Below, piece by piece: positions 17,878 through 26,283 of a stretch of DNA of 64,000 nucleotides. The stretch covers positions 1 to 64,000 of the forward strand of contig CAMNRO010000003.1 in assembly GCA_946553045.1 (NCBI GenBank), in the 5' to 3' direction. The position numbers were made by a program, and so were the translations under genes. Under the pieces are notes generated by a model. That model was given only the letters and a program-made list of their open reading frames with translations, made no database searches and had not been told where the DNA came from. Each line of letters begins with the position of its first letter. The first letter of the stretch is position 1. Source of the DNA: an uncultured Porphyromonadaceae bacterium. GTDB lineage: Bacteria; Bacteroidota; Bacteroidia; Bacteroidales; Muribaculaceae.

Positions 17878-18984
17878 ATGCGCTATATAACAATTGCCAT
17901 ACATACATATGAGAAGGCCTTGTCGCTACGTTCTCTACTTGAAAACGAAGGAATCAAGGTCGAGCTGCATAATGTGAATCTCGAAGTGCCCGGATTTTCA
18001 TCAGGGGTTCGTGTCAGAATTCCCGAAGAGGATCTGCCCTTGGCATTGCGTATAATAGAGAATCAGGAACTGTTTGCCCAGCCGGGAAGCGAGGCACCTG
18101 TAGAACATAAAATACTTGTGCCTGTCGATTTCAGCGAAAACTCATTCAAGGCGGCTGTTGTTGCAGCAAATATTGGCGCTAACCGCGGGGAGTCGCTACA
18201 GTTTCTGTACAGTTACATCGACCCCTATATAGCAGGTAATATACAGCTGACAAATTCGTTCAGCTATGATGTCGGAGAACCCGGAGCCCGCCAGGCCCTT
18301 GGCGACAATGCGGCCCGATTGATGACAAATTTCTGCGACCGCTTCAGATCTGCGATGAAGCGAGGTGATGTGCCTGTGGTAAAATACGGCAGCCATGTGT
18401 GCGAGGGCGTACCTGAAGATGCCATTGTGGATTTTGCCAAAAGAAAACTGCCGGGGCTGATTGTAATGGGTACCCGAGGCTCTTCAAAAAAAGAGCGCGA
18501 CATGATAGGCAGTGTTACCGCCGAAGTGCTCGACGAAGGACGTTTTACTGTCCTGACAGTGCCTGAACCATTCAATCTCGAGAGGGTTCTCAGGCCGACC
18601 AATATTTTGTTTTTCAGCAATATTGACCAGGACGACATTCTTGCTATGGATACTTTGTACCGTTTGTTTGGCTCATGGCAGGCAAACGTCACCATTGTGC
18701 ATATGCCCGGCAGAAAGCGATATTCCCATCTTTCGGCAAGTAAAGCCCTCGGCCGACTTAGCGATTATTGTCGTGATAATTTTAAAAGATACCACTTTGT
18801 GACAATACCGTTGCAGGAAAACAACTATGATTCGGAATTCGACAATTTGAATAAAAAATATGATTTTGACCTCATTGTGATACCGAATCATCGTCGCAAC
18901 GCTTTTAGCCGTCTGTTCAATCCTGGCCTCGCACATAAGCTCCTTATGCATACAGATATTCCGATGCTTGTAATTCCTGTGTGA
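17878..18984 (+). CDS. Tandem universal stress protein with N-terminal signal-transducing-type domain
   Basis: 368 residues: an N-terminal DUF2007-like domain (about 1-70; ITIAIHTYEKALSLRSLLEN), then two UspA-type domains (about 78-225 and 235-368). The first Usp domain has LVPVDFSENSF and the ATP-loop-like GLIVMGTRGSSKKE; the second is more divergent and ends in LLMHTDIPMLVIPV. Universal stress proteins bind ATP or other nucleotides and are induced by starvation and oxygen stress in other bacteria. Cytoplasmic. The gene starts right after the preceding terminator. Confidence 0.88.
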   Translation: MRYITIAIHTYEKALSLRSLLENEGIKVELHNVNLEVPGFSSGVRVRIPEEDLPLALRIIENQELFAQPGSEAPVEHKILVPVDFSENSFKAAVVAANIGANRGESLQFLYSYIDPYIAGNIQLTNSFSYDVGEPGARQALGDNAARLMTNFCDRFRSAMKRGDVPVVKYGSHVCEGVPEDAIVDFAKRKLPGLIVMGTRGSSKKERDMIGSVTAEVLDEGRFTVLTVPEPFNLERVLRPTNILFFSNIDQDDILAMDTLYRLFGSWQANVTIVHMPGRKRYSHLSASKALGRLSDYCRDNFKRYHFVTIPLQENNYDSEFDNLNKKYDFDLIVIPNHRRNAFSRLFNPGLAHKLLMHTDIPMLVIPV

Positions 18985-19004
18985 CAAACATAGGCCATAT
19001 GCTC

Positions 19005-19021
19005 TATTTTTGCTAACTTTG
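19005..19021 (+). promoter_or_regulatory. Tandem -7 boxes upstream of rlmD
   Basis: TATTTTTG at 19005-19012 and TAACTTTG at 19014-19021 both match TAnnTTTG exactly; the second is 24 bases before the GTG start. No clear -33 TTTG for either. Confidence 0.65.
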
Positions 19022-19045
19022 TATGTTAAATCAAAAATATAGCAA

Positions 19046-20488
19046 GTGTCAAGAAAAAGAAAGCCGCTCCCTGTCATAGAGAGTTTGGAAATAAGCGCCC
19101 TTGCGGCCGAAGGAAATGCCTTGGGCCGTCACGGCGATATGGTTGTGTTTGTTCCCTTCGGCGCCCCTGGCGACGTTGTCGATGTCAAACTCGAAAAGAA
19201 AAAGAAAAGCTATGCCAATGGCCGAATAGTAGCTTTCCGCCATAAAAGCGATTGCCGTGTAGAGCCAAGATGCGAACATTTTACTGTCTGCGGAGGTTGC
19301 CGTTGGCAACATCTTCCCTATGAAGTACAGCTTCAGACCAAGCGACAGCAGGTAGTTGACGCCTTGGAGCGCATTGCCAAAGTTGATTTGCCCGAGATTG
19401 CTCCTGCTCTTGGCAGCGAAAATATCTGGGAGTATCGCAATAAGATGGAATACACATTTTCCAACCGTTGCTGGCTGACTTTCGAGCAGCTTGAGAGCGG
19501 AGAAGAGTTCCCCGACCGAGATGCGGCCGGATTCCATATTCCCGGAGCTTTCGACAAAGTTCTTGATATACATAAATGCCATCTGCAGGATGACCTTGGC
19601 AATAGAATCCGCCTCTTCATAAAAAAATATGGCAAAGAGCATCAGCTTAGCTTTTACGATCTGAAGGCTCAGAACGGATTTCTCCGTACACTGATGATTC
19701 GCATAGCCTCTACCGGCGAAGTGATGGCCGTTATGGTTGTCGGAGAAGATCGCCCGAATGAAATTGAAGGACTGATGAAAGCTGTTGCTGATGAGTTTCC
19801 TGAAATAAGCTCTCTCATGTATGCGGTAAATACCAAAGTCAACGATACTTTGGGCGATATCGATATAATTGCATATAAAGGCAAACCTTATATCGAGGAA
19901 GAGATGGAAGGACTAAAATTCCGCGTCGGACCGAAGTCTTTTTATCAGACAAACTCTCTGCAGGCATATGAGCTGTATAAAGTTGCAAGAGATTTTGCAC
20001 AGCTTTCTGGCGATGAACTCGTGTATGACCTTTATACCGGCACCGGTACGATTGCCAACTTTATAAGTCGGCAGGCTCGTAAGGTTATAGGTATCGAATA
20101 TGTGGAAGATGCCGTCGCAGATGCCCGAATTAACGCCTCTGTAAACGGAATCGATAACGTCGAGTTCTTTGCCGGCGACATGAAAGATGTGCTCAATGAT
20201 GATTTCATAGCCTGTCACGGCCGACCAGATGTAATGATAGTAGACCCACCCCGCGCCGGCATGCATACTGATGTGGTAGAGACAATATTGAGAGCAGAGC
20301 CAAAAGCGATAGTTTATGTCAGCTGTAACCCTGCGACACAAGCTCGCGATCTGGCATTGCTCGACGGCAAGTATGGTGTTGAGGCCGTGCAGCCGGTAGA
20401 TATGTTCCCCCACACACAGCACGTTGAGAATGTGGTGCGGCTTGTGCGCCGCGACAAGCCTCAGAGCGAGGCCAGCGAAGAGTTGTAG
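19046..20488 (+). CDS. rlmD: 23S rRNA (uracil-5-)-methyltransferase, RlmD/RumA type
   Basis: Methylates a uracil C5 in 23S rRNA with S-adenosylmethionine. 480 residues: an N-terminal TRAM domain (about 10-70), Fe-S cysteines in CRVEPRCEHFTVCGGCRW (about 75-92), a SAM-binding fold (YDLYTGTGTIANFIS), DPPRAGMH and the catalytic-cysteine motif YVSCNPATQARDL. The start is GTG, 25 bases after a -7 box. Its last 28 bases overlap the end of the converging CYTH gene. Which uridine it modifies cannot be told from sequence. Confidence 0.93.
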   Translation: MSRKRKPLPVIESLEISALAAEGNALGRHGDMVVFVPFGAPGDVVDVKLEKKKKSYANGRIVAFRHKSDCRVEPRCEHFTVCGGCRWQHLPYEVQLQTKRQQVVDALERIAKVDLPEIAPALGSENIWEYRNKMEYTFSNRCWLTFEQLESGEEFPDRDAAGFHIPGAFDKVLDIHKCHLQDDLGNRIRLFIKKYGKEHQLSFYDLKAQNGFLRTLMIRIASTGEVMAVMVVGEDRPNEIEGLMKAVADEFPEISSLMYAVNTKVNDTLGDIDIIAYKGKPYIEEEMEGLKFRVGPKSFYQTNSLQAYELYKVARDFAQLSGDELVYDLYTGTGTIANFISRQARKVIGIEYVEDAVADARINASVNGIDNVEFFAGDMKDVLNDDFIACHGRPDVMIVDPPRAGMHTDVVETILRAEPKAIVYVSCNPATQARDLALLDGKYGVEAVQPVDMFPHTQHVENVVRLVRRDKPQSEASEEL

Positions 20489-20916
20489 TAGCGGGTATCT
20501 CCTGTCACTTCTTCGCCCACGAAGTCGGGCAGTTTCACTGCGAAGTCTTCGGAGGGCAACTCTATCTCAGCGATGACAAGGCCGTCGAGAGACCCGTGAA
20601 ATTCGTCGATTTCCCATTTCAGATTGTGCGGGGCTTCAACGATATAGCGGGTTTTCTCTATCAGGCGGCTTTTGCAGCATGAACGTAGCATTTCTTCAGC
20701 TTCTTCTACCGGCACAGGATACTCCCACTCATTCCTTACCGCTCCGATATTGCGGCTTTTGACTGTTATAAAAGCCTTATTGCCGACAATCCGGACTCTT
20801 ACGGTGGCATCAGGATCGAGCGAGAGATAGCCCTGCATCATTTCTTTCTTTTGAATTGCAAGATGCCGGTATGAAGAACTACAGACAAGATATTTACGTT
20901 CTATTTCTTTTGACAT
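20461..20916 (-). CDS. CYTH-domain protein (adenylate cyclase CyaB/thiamine triphosphatase superfamily)
   Basis: 151 residues, a compact CYTH domain: the metal-binding EIERKYLV (ExExK) near the N terminus, RVRIVGNKAFITVKSR, and WEIDEFHGSLDGLVIAEIELPSED with the later acidic residues. CYTH enzymes hydrolyse triphosphates or tripolyphosphate in a metal tunnel; the bacterial short form is usually a triphosphatase. Start codons of this gene and the divergent neighbour are only two bases apart. Confidence 0.92.
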   Translation of the reverse strand: MSKEIERKYLVCSSSYRHLAIQKKEMMQGYLSLDPDATVRVRIVGNKAFITVKSRNIGAVRNEWEYPVPVEEAEEMLRSCCKSRLIEKTRYIVEAPHNLKWEIDEFHGSLDGLVIAEIELPSEDFAVKLPDFVGEEVTGDTRYYNSSLASL

Positions 20917-20918
20917 AA

Positions 20919-23486
20919 GTGTTACGTTTTTGCAAAAATACAGAATTATTCCTTTTTCTCAAAGGGACGGTCGCAAGCATATTGCTTGCGGCAAGCTGTC
21001 TATGTGCAAGTGCCGGCGACAGAATTGTCATAAAAGGAATAGTACGCGATTCCCTAACCACCGAAGGACTGCCGTATGCCTCCATTACGATTGATGGAAC
21101 GCAAAAAGGCACGGTCGCAGATGAAAGAGGCATTTTTGAAGTTGTTGTAGCCCCTGAAAACAGATATATTACAGCGGCTTATCAGGGTTATGGCAGCAAA
21201 AAAATATTTTTGAAGCAAAGCAGCCTCAATCTGTATGACATTTATCTTGCACCGCAGAATGAGGAGTTGAAGGAAGTCGTTGTAAAACGGGGCAAATATA
21301 GCAAGCGAAATAATCCTGCCGTAGAGTTTGCCGAGCGGCTTCGGAAAAGTGCGCCTCTTACAGATCCGCGCCGCAATGACTATTATAGTTACGACGCATA
21401 TAGACGTACTTCGGTAGGTATCGGCGATTTCAATACCGACAGTACATCGGCTTTGATAAGACGATTCCCGTTTCTTGCCGAGCATACCGATACGTCAGAA
21501 ATAAACGGAATGCCGGTGCTCAATCTGTCGATTGAAGAAAAAGCAACAAGCACAATCTATCGCAAGAATCCTGAGAGTTTAAAAGAGATAGTAAAAGGAC
21601 GCCGGAGCAGGGGAGTCGACGAAATGATGGATACACGCAATCTGCAGACGCTTCTCGACGACATGCTTAGGGAAGTTGATTTGTATCAAAGCGATGTAAA
21701 GCTGTTGAAGAACTCGTTCGTCAGTCCTCTTTCTGCAATCGCTCCCGACTTTTACCGCTTCTATCTGGTAGATACCACAAAGATAGACGGCGTTGATTGC
21801 ACTGTCCTTGCGTTTTATCCACGCAATAAATCATCGAACGGATTCAGCGGACATGTTTTCGTCGAGGCCGGAGACAGTTCCATGTTTATCCATAGAATTG
21901 AAATGCATGTTGCCGATGAAATAAATCTCAATTTTATACGTTCGATGATTCTTTCACAGAATTATGAACGAGCCTCCGACGGTAGCCGCTGGAAAGAAAG
22001 CGATGACATTGTGCTCGATGCCTCATTGCTGCCGGGAACAGCGCCATTATACATCTCTCGCAAAATCCGCTATAAGAACCATAGCTATGATATTCCTCCC
22101 GACAGTGCTTCTTTCGAAATGCTGGGAGAGACTCTTGAACGCCCCGACGCATTGATCCGGGACGATGATTTTTGGGTTAATACGGCTTCGTTGCCCGCCC
22201 GGCAAGGAGAGAATCAGATTGACAATCTATCGGAAAAACTAAGGAACGTGCCTTTGTTCTACTGGGGCGAAAAAATTCTGCGTATAATGTTTACCGGCTA
22301 TATCTCGACCGGCAAAAACAGCAAATTCGATTTCGGGCCGGTCAACACTCTTGCAAGTTATAATTCGCTCGAAGGTCTTAGACTTCGTGCCGGTGGTATT
22401 ACGACTGCGAATCTTAGCCCTCATTGGTTCGGCCGCGCTTATGCTGCATATGGCTTTCGCGATCACAAATGGAAATATTCTGCGGAAGCTGAATATTCAT
22501 TCAATGAGAAGCATTACCATTCCCGGGAATTCCCAATACATTCACTGCGCTTCACTCATAGCTACGATGTGGACCACCTTGGTTCGCACTATCTGTTTAC
22601 AAATTCAGATAATTTTGTACTCTCGCTGAGGCGCATGTCCAATCATAATGATGTTTATAAACGTCGTTCGGCTATTGAATACACTCTTGAGCTTGGCAAT
22701 AACCTTTCTTTTGGAGTAACGATTGAAAATGTGAGACTCGAAACGTCAAGATATGTGGATTTTACCGAGTTCTCCGGGCGCAAGCTGAGCCATTATACGG
22801 AAAATATACTTGGAGTAAGACTGCGCTATGCCCCAGGCGAAAAGTTTATGCAGACCAAATCATATAGAATTCCTGTAAATGAAGATGCCCCGACATTTGT
22901 TATCGAACATAAATTTGCGCCTAAAGGATTCCTCGGCTCGAAATATTCCATAAACAAGACAGAAATAAACTTAGGCAAACGGTTCTGGATGTCTTTTCTC
23001 GGGTCGATTGATATAATGGTCGGTGGAGGACATGTGTGGAGCAGCGCGCCGTTCCCGGAGCTCCTTATTCCCAATGCAAATATATCTTACACAATACAAC
23101 CACAGAGTTTTGCTCTGATGAACCCGATGGAATTTGTCAACTCGAGCTATGTATCGTGGGATATTTGTTATCAGCCAAGAGGCGCACTGTTCAATCTCAT
23201 ACCCGGCTTCAGGAAACTCGGATTGCGGGAGATTGTAGGATTCAGAGGCCTTTACGGTCACCTATCCAGTCGCAGTATTCCGTCTGACAGTCGGCCCGAG
23301 CTTCTTATGTTCCCTGAAAATGCAGGCTATGGCATGCCCGACGGACCATACATGGAAATATCGGCCGGACTCGACAATATATTGCGCATCTTACGCCTGG
23401 ACTATGTGTGGCGTCTGTCGTACCGCCATACACCATATGCAATAGATCGCAGTGGGCTTCGGGTTGCCTTGCATTTCACATTTTAA
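20919..23486 (+). CDS. DUF5686 outer-membrane protein with carboxypeptidase-regulatory-like domain
   Basis: 855 residues from a GTG start: an N-terminal hydrophobic export signal (to about residue 33, ending near CASAGD), a CarboxypepD_reg-like domain (about 38-120; IKGIVRDSLTTEGLPYASITIDGTQKG) and a long beta-rich region ending in Phe (VALHFTF), as outer-membrane barrels do. Family members are common in Bacteroidetes; function unknown. The start is uncertain: the GTG is two bases from the divergent CYTH start, and a TTG at about 20979 would still leave a short signal. An MBOAT gene follows after 21 bases. Confidence 0.85.
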   Translation: MLRFCKNTELFLFLKGTVASILLAASCLCASAGDRIVIKGIVRDSLTTEGLPYASITIDGTQKGTVADERGIFEVVVAPENRYITAAYQGYGSKKIFLKQSSLNLYDIYLAPQNEELKEVVVKRGKYSKRNNPAVEFAERLRKSAPLTDPRRNDYYSYDAYRRTSVGIGDFNTDSTSALIRRFPFLAEHTDTSEINGMPVLNLSIEEKATSTIYRKNPESLKEIVKGRRSRGVDEMMDTRNLQTLLDDMLREVDLYQSDVKLLKNSFVSPLSAIAPDFYRFYLVDTTKIDGVDCTVLAFYPRNKSSNGFSGHVFVEAGDSSMFIHRIEMHVADEINLNFIRSMILSQNYERASDGSRWKESDDIVLDASLLPGTAPLYISRKIRYKNHSYDIPPDSASFEMLGETLERPDALIRDDDFWVNTASLPARQGENQIDNLSEKLRNVPLFYWGEKILRIMFTGYISTGKNSKFDFGPVNTLASYNSLEGLRLRAGGITTANLSPHWFGRAYAAYGFRDHKWKYSAEAEYSFNEKHYHSREFPIHSLRFTHSYDVDHLGSHYLFTNSDNFVLSLRRMSNHNDVYKRRSAIEYTLELGNNLSFGVTIENVRLETSRYVDFTEFSGRKLSHYTENILGVRLRYAPGEKFMQTKSYRIPVNEDAPTFVIEHKFAPKGFLGSKYSINKTEINLGKRFWMSFLGSIDIMVGGGHVWSSAPFPELLIPNANISYTIQPQSFALMNPMEFVNSSYVSWDICYQPRGALFNLIPGFRKLGLREIVGFRGLYGHLSSRSIPSDSRPELLMFPENAGYGMPDGPYMEISAGLDNILRILRLDYVWRLSYRHTPYAIDRSGLRVALHFTF
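20922..20940. promoter_or_regulatory. Divergent promoter region, CYTH gene and DUF5686 gene
   Basis: On the minus strand CAAAAATA (20933-20940) reads TATTTTTG, an exact -7 box 17 bases before the CYTH start. On the plus strand TACGTTTTTG (20923-20932) is one base longer than the consensus. If used, the plus-strand promoter lies inside the apparent 5' end of the DUF5686 gene, so that gene may start further downstream. Confidence 0.6.
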
Positions 23487-23507
23487 TATGCTACTTTTCC
23501 CCGCATT

Positions 23508-24986
23508 ATGAACGAAATATCAGATAGAATCTTGAATCTGCTTGCATATGACCCTGCGAGCCCTCTGTTATTCAACACCGGCCTGTTTCTGGTGTTGTTC
23601 ATTATATTTCTGCTTATATATAATAGCCTTCATCGCTTTCCTCGTCTCAAGATGGTGGCAGCAATACTGTTTTCAGTATATTTTTATTATAAATCAAGTG
23701 CGGAATGTGTATTCATACTTCTTGGAGTCTGTGTTTTCGACTTTTTTCTCGGGCTATTGCTTGATAAACTTGAGAGCGACTGGGCGCGCAAAGCCGTTGT
23801 GGCAGTCAATGTAGCCGTCAATGTAGGAATGCTTGTATGGTTCAAATATTTCAATATGCTTGCAGACGCATTTGCATCGATTGTTTCGGTTGATTTTGAT
23901 CCGCTTGACATCATATTGCCTGCCGGCATTTCGTTTTTTACATTTCGCTCCATAAGCTACATGGTCGACATATACCGCCGTGAACTTAAAGCATGCCGCA
24001 GTATTCTTGACTATACTTTCTTTCTGACTTTTTTCCCGCCATTGCTTGCCGGACCTGTAGTGCGTGCCAAGGATATGCTTCCGCAGATTGCTGCTCGCCC
24101 GAGAGCGTCCAAGGAGATGTGTTCGGAAGGTTTGTTCCTTATAATGACCGGCCTTGTCAAGAAAGTTGTCATAGCCGATTATATAAGCGGTAATTTTGTA
24201 GACCGTATATTTGACAATCCTGCGCTATATTCCGGCTTCGAAAACCTTATGGGCTGTATCGGATTCACTATTCAGCTATATTGCGATTTTTCAGGATATT
24301 CCGACATGGCAATCGGACTGGCTCTCCTTCTGGGTTATCGCTTCAAAGACAATTTCATGGCTCCGTTCAAGGCGCAAAGCCCTACGGAATTCTGGCATCG
24401 ATGGCATATTTCGTTGTCAACGTGGCTTCGCGATTACCTGTACATACCCCTCGGAGGCAACCGGAAGGGAAAACGGCGTGCATATCTCAACCAGTTTCTG
24501 ACCATGGTCATAGGAGGATTATGGCATGGAGCATCTTGGATGTATCTTATATGGGGCGCATATCATGGTGCATTGCTTGCCATACACAAGAGCCTGCGCA
24601 AGGTCTGGAAGTTACCGCAGTGGCTCGTAGGCCGTCCAGAAGTCCGGCTTGTCAATATGGCAATTACATTCGGTCTGGTGATTGTCGGTTTCACTTTTTT
24701 CCGGGCTCCTTCGCTTGAGACAGTAGGAGAGATTTTCTCGCAGATTGCCACCAATTTCCATTGTGATGTGGCGATGCAATTTATAGAAGGATATATGCTG
24801 ATTGTTCTTGCTATGGGCTTCGGACTTGCAGCTCATCTTTCTCCTAAAGCATGGACCGACGGGGCCTCAAGAATGTATGTAGGTCTTTCAGCAACATGGC
24901 AGGCAGTGTTGCTTGCAGCTATTCTGTTCCTTGTGGTACAGACCAGGCAGAGCGATCTCGTTCCGTTTATCTATCTGCAATATTGA
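23508..24986 (+). CDS. MBOAT family membrane O-acyltransferase (AlgI/DltB-like)
   Basis: 492 residues, about ten membrane helices. The family core is clear: PTEFWHRWHISLSTWLRDY and GGLWHGASWMYLIWGAYHG, the second with the conserved catalytic His. AlgI and DltB relatives transfer acyl groups across the membrane onto polysaccharides or cell-wall polymers. The usual partner (AlgJ/AlgX or DltD-like SGNH protein) is not next to it, so the acceptor is unknown. It follows the DUF5686 gene by 21 bases and precedes the amidase by 54. Confidence 0.92.
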   Translation: MNEISDRILNLLAYDPASPLLFNTGLFLVLFIIFLLIYNSLHRFPRLKMVAAILFSVYFYYKSSAECVFILLGVCVFDFFLGLLLDKLESDWARKAVVAVNVAVNVGMLVWFKYFNMLADAFASIVSVDFDPLDIILPAGISFFTFRSISYMVDIYRRELKACRSILDYTFFLTFFPPLLAGPVVRAKDMLPQIAARPRASKEMCSEGLFLIMTGLVKKVVIADYISGNFVDRIFDNPALYSGFENLMGCIGFTIQLYCDFSGYSDMAIGLALLLGYRFKDNFMAPFKAQSPTEFWHRWHISLSTWLRDYLYIPLGGNRKGKRRAYLNQFLTMVIGGLWHGASWMYLIWGAYHGALLAIHKSLRKVWKLPQWLVGRPEVRLVNMAITFGLVIVGFTFFRAPSLETVGEIFSQIATNFHCDVAMQFIEGYMLIVLAMGFGLAAHLSPKAWTDGASRMYVGLSATWQAVLLAAILFLVVQTRQSDLVPFIYLQY

Positions 24987-25040
24987 ACATTGACTTGCTG
25001 CGGGTTGTTGTAAACATGTAACAAATTTAACTCGCAGACA

Positions 25041-26078
25041 ATGAAAAATCTGAAATTCATCCTCACGGCACTTCTGCTGATGGCAGCAGGTGTCATTACT
25101 TATGCTTGCTCTCGAGTGGTATATCTTGGTGATGACGGCACCGTCCTTGCCGGACGAACTCTGGACTGGCGTACTCCGATTCCTACAAATCTCTATGTTT
25201 ATCCCGCCGGAATTTCCAAAACCAGCATGCCCTCGGGTCCCCGGCTCGAGTGGGTTTCCAGATATGGATCGGTACTTGCTGTTGGATATGACGGAGGCGT
25301 CACCGAAGGCATGAACGAGAAAGGACTGCAGATGGCCGGGCTTTTCTGCAAGACTGCTGCATATCATGAAGCGGACGGCACAGACGGAACTGCCGTGATG
25401 AGTCTGTCGGTTTTTGTAAGCTACTTCCTTGATAATTTTGCGACTGTCGATGAAGTAGAGCAATGGCTGAACACAAATGATTTCGGAATCAGCGGCAAAA
25501 CTTTCGATGGCGGCACAGTGTCGCTGCTGCATTGGGCACTTACCGATAAAAGCGGCACAACTCTTCTCATGGAGTATGTAGACGGAAAACTGAATCTTTA
25601 TAAGGGCCGTGAACTGCAAGTGCTCACAAATGACCCTCCCTATCCGGAAATGCTGGCAATCAATAAATTCTGGGAAGGTGTCGGTGGAGTCAATATGCTT
25701 CCTGGCGGAGTAAAGAGCCCAGACCGTTTTGTTCGTGCCGATTTCTTTATTCACCATGTACCTACCGATGTTGACTATAACTCGGCTTGGGGCAGCCTTT
25801 CGAGCATAATGGGGACGGTAAGTGTTCCTTACGGATACGAAATTGTAGGAGAGCCTAATGTCTCATCGACACAATGGCGCAGTATAGCCGATATTACAGG
25901 CGGAAAGTATTATTTTAAATTTACCGACTCATACGGCGATTTCTGGGTCGATCTCGGCCGCCTGTCCATGGCACCTGGCTCCCCGATTCTAAAACTTGAC
26001 ACAAGCAAGCACATCGATCTCTACGGGTGTGCCAACAAATATCTTAAAAAGTCTGAAGGCTTTACTCCGATGTGGTAA
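25041..26078 (+). CDS. Exported choloylglycine hydrolase family amidase (bile salt hydrolase / penicillin V acylase type)
   Basis: 345 residues: a signal peptide whose cleavage would expose Cys23 (ITYACSRV) as the N-terminal nucleophile of an Ntn hydrolase. Counting from that Cys, Arg and Asp fall at +16 and +19 (AGRTLDW), the spacing of Arg18 and Asp21 in bile salt hydrolases. Later MNEKGLQMAGLF and NDPPYPEML fit the family. Substrate could be conjugated bile acids, penicillin V-like amides or N-acyl homoserine lactones; bile acids are the most likely for a gut organism (inference). Followed by tandem hairpins. Confidence 0.88.
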   Translation: MKNLKFILTALLLMAAGVITYACSRVVYLGDDGTVLAGRTLDWRTPIPTNLYVYPAGISKTSMPSGPRLEWVSRYGSVLAVGYDGGVTEGMNEKGLQMAGLFCKTAAYHEADGTDGTAVMSLSVFVSYFLDNFATVDEVEQWLNTNDFGISGKTFDGGTVSLLHWALTDKSGTTLLMEYVDGKLNLYKGRELQVLTNDPPYPEMLAINKFWEGVGGVNMLPGGVKSPDRFVRADFFIHHVPTDVDYNSAWGSLSSIMGTVSVPYGYEIVGEPNVSSTQWRSIADITGGKYYFKFTDSYGDFWVDLGRLSMAPGSPILKLDTSKHIDLYGCANKYLKKSEGFTPMW

Positions 26079-26082
26079 AAAA

Positions 26083-26124
26083 TCAGAGGTGCCGAAAAAA
26101 ACATCGGTGCCTCTGAACTTTTTT
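26083..26124 (+). terminator. Terminator after the amidase gene (first hairpin)
   Basis: TCAGAGGTGCCGA (26083-26095) pairs with TCGGTGCCTCTGA (26104-26116), 13 pairs with two G-U, followed by ACTTTTTT. Confidence 0.85.
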
Positions 26125-26145
26125 CAGACACCGATGTTTTATTTA
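26101..26145 (+). terminator. Second, competing hairpin after the amidase gene
   Basis: ACATCGGTG (26101-26109) pairs with CACCGATGT (26129-26137), followed by TTTATTTATA. The left arm overlaps the right arm of the first hairpin, so the two cannot form together. Tandem terminators or an attenuator-like switch are both possible. Confidence 0.65.
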
Positions 26146-26200
26146 TACAAAGCGAAAATTACTTTTTCCATTGCAAGAAATGTGATAATGATTGGTTTAT

Positions 26201-26236
26201 CTATATCGGCGGCACCGTGAGGCGTCGCCGATATAG
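26201..26236. repeat. Inverted repeat upstream of dnaG
   Basis: CTATATCGGCG (26201-26211) and CGCCGATATAG (26226-26236) form an 11-base perfect stem with a 14-base loop, then TTTATGTAGTTTTTTTT. It ends 21 bases before the dnaG -7 box and may be a terminator or a regulator site. Confidence 0.6.
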
Positions 26237-26256
26237 TTTATGTAGTTTTTTTTCGC

Positions 26257-26264
26257 TAATTTTG
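26257..26264 (+). promoter_or_regulatory. dnaG promoter -7 box
   Basis: TAATTTTG, exact match to TAnnTTTG, 20 bases before the dnaG ATG. The -33 region has only partial matches. Confidence 0.7.
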
Positions 26265-26283
26265 TGATTGAAAATTCACTCTC

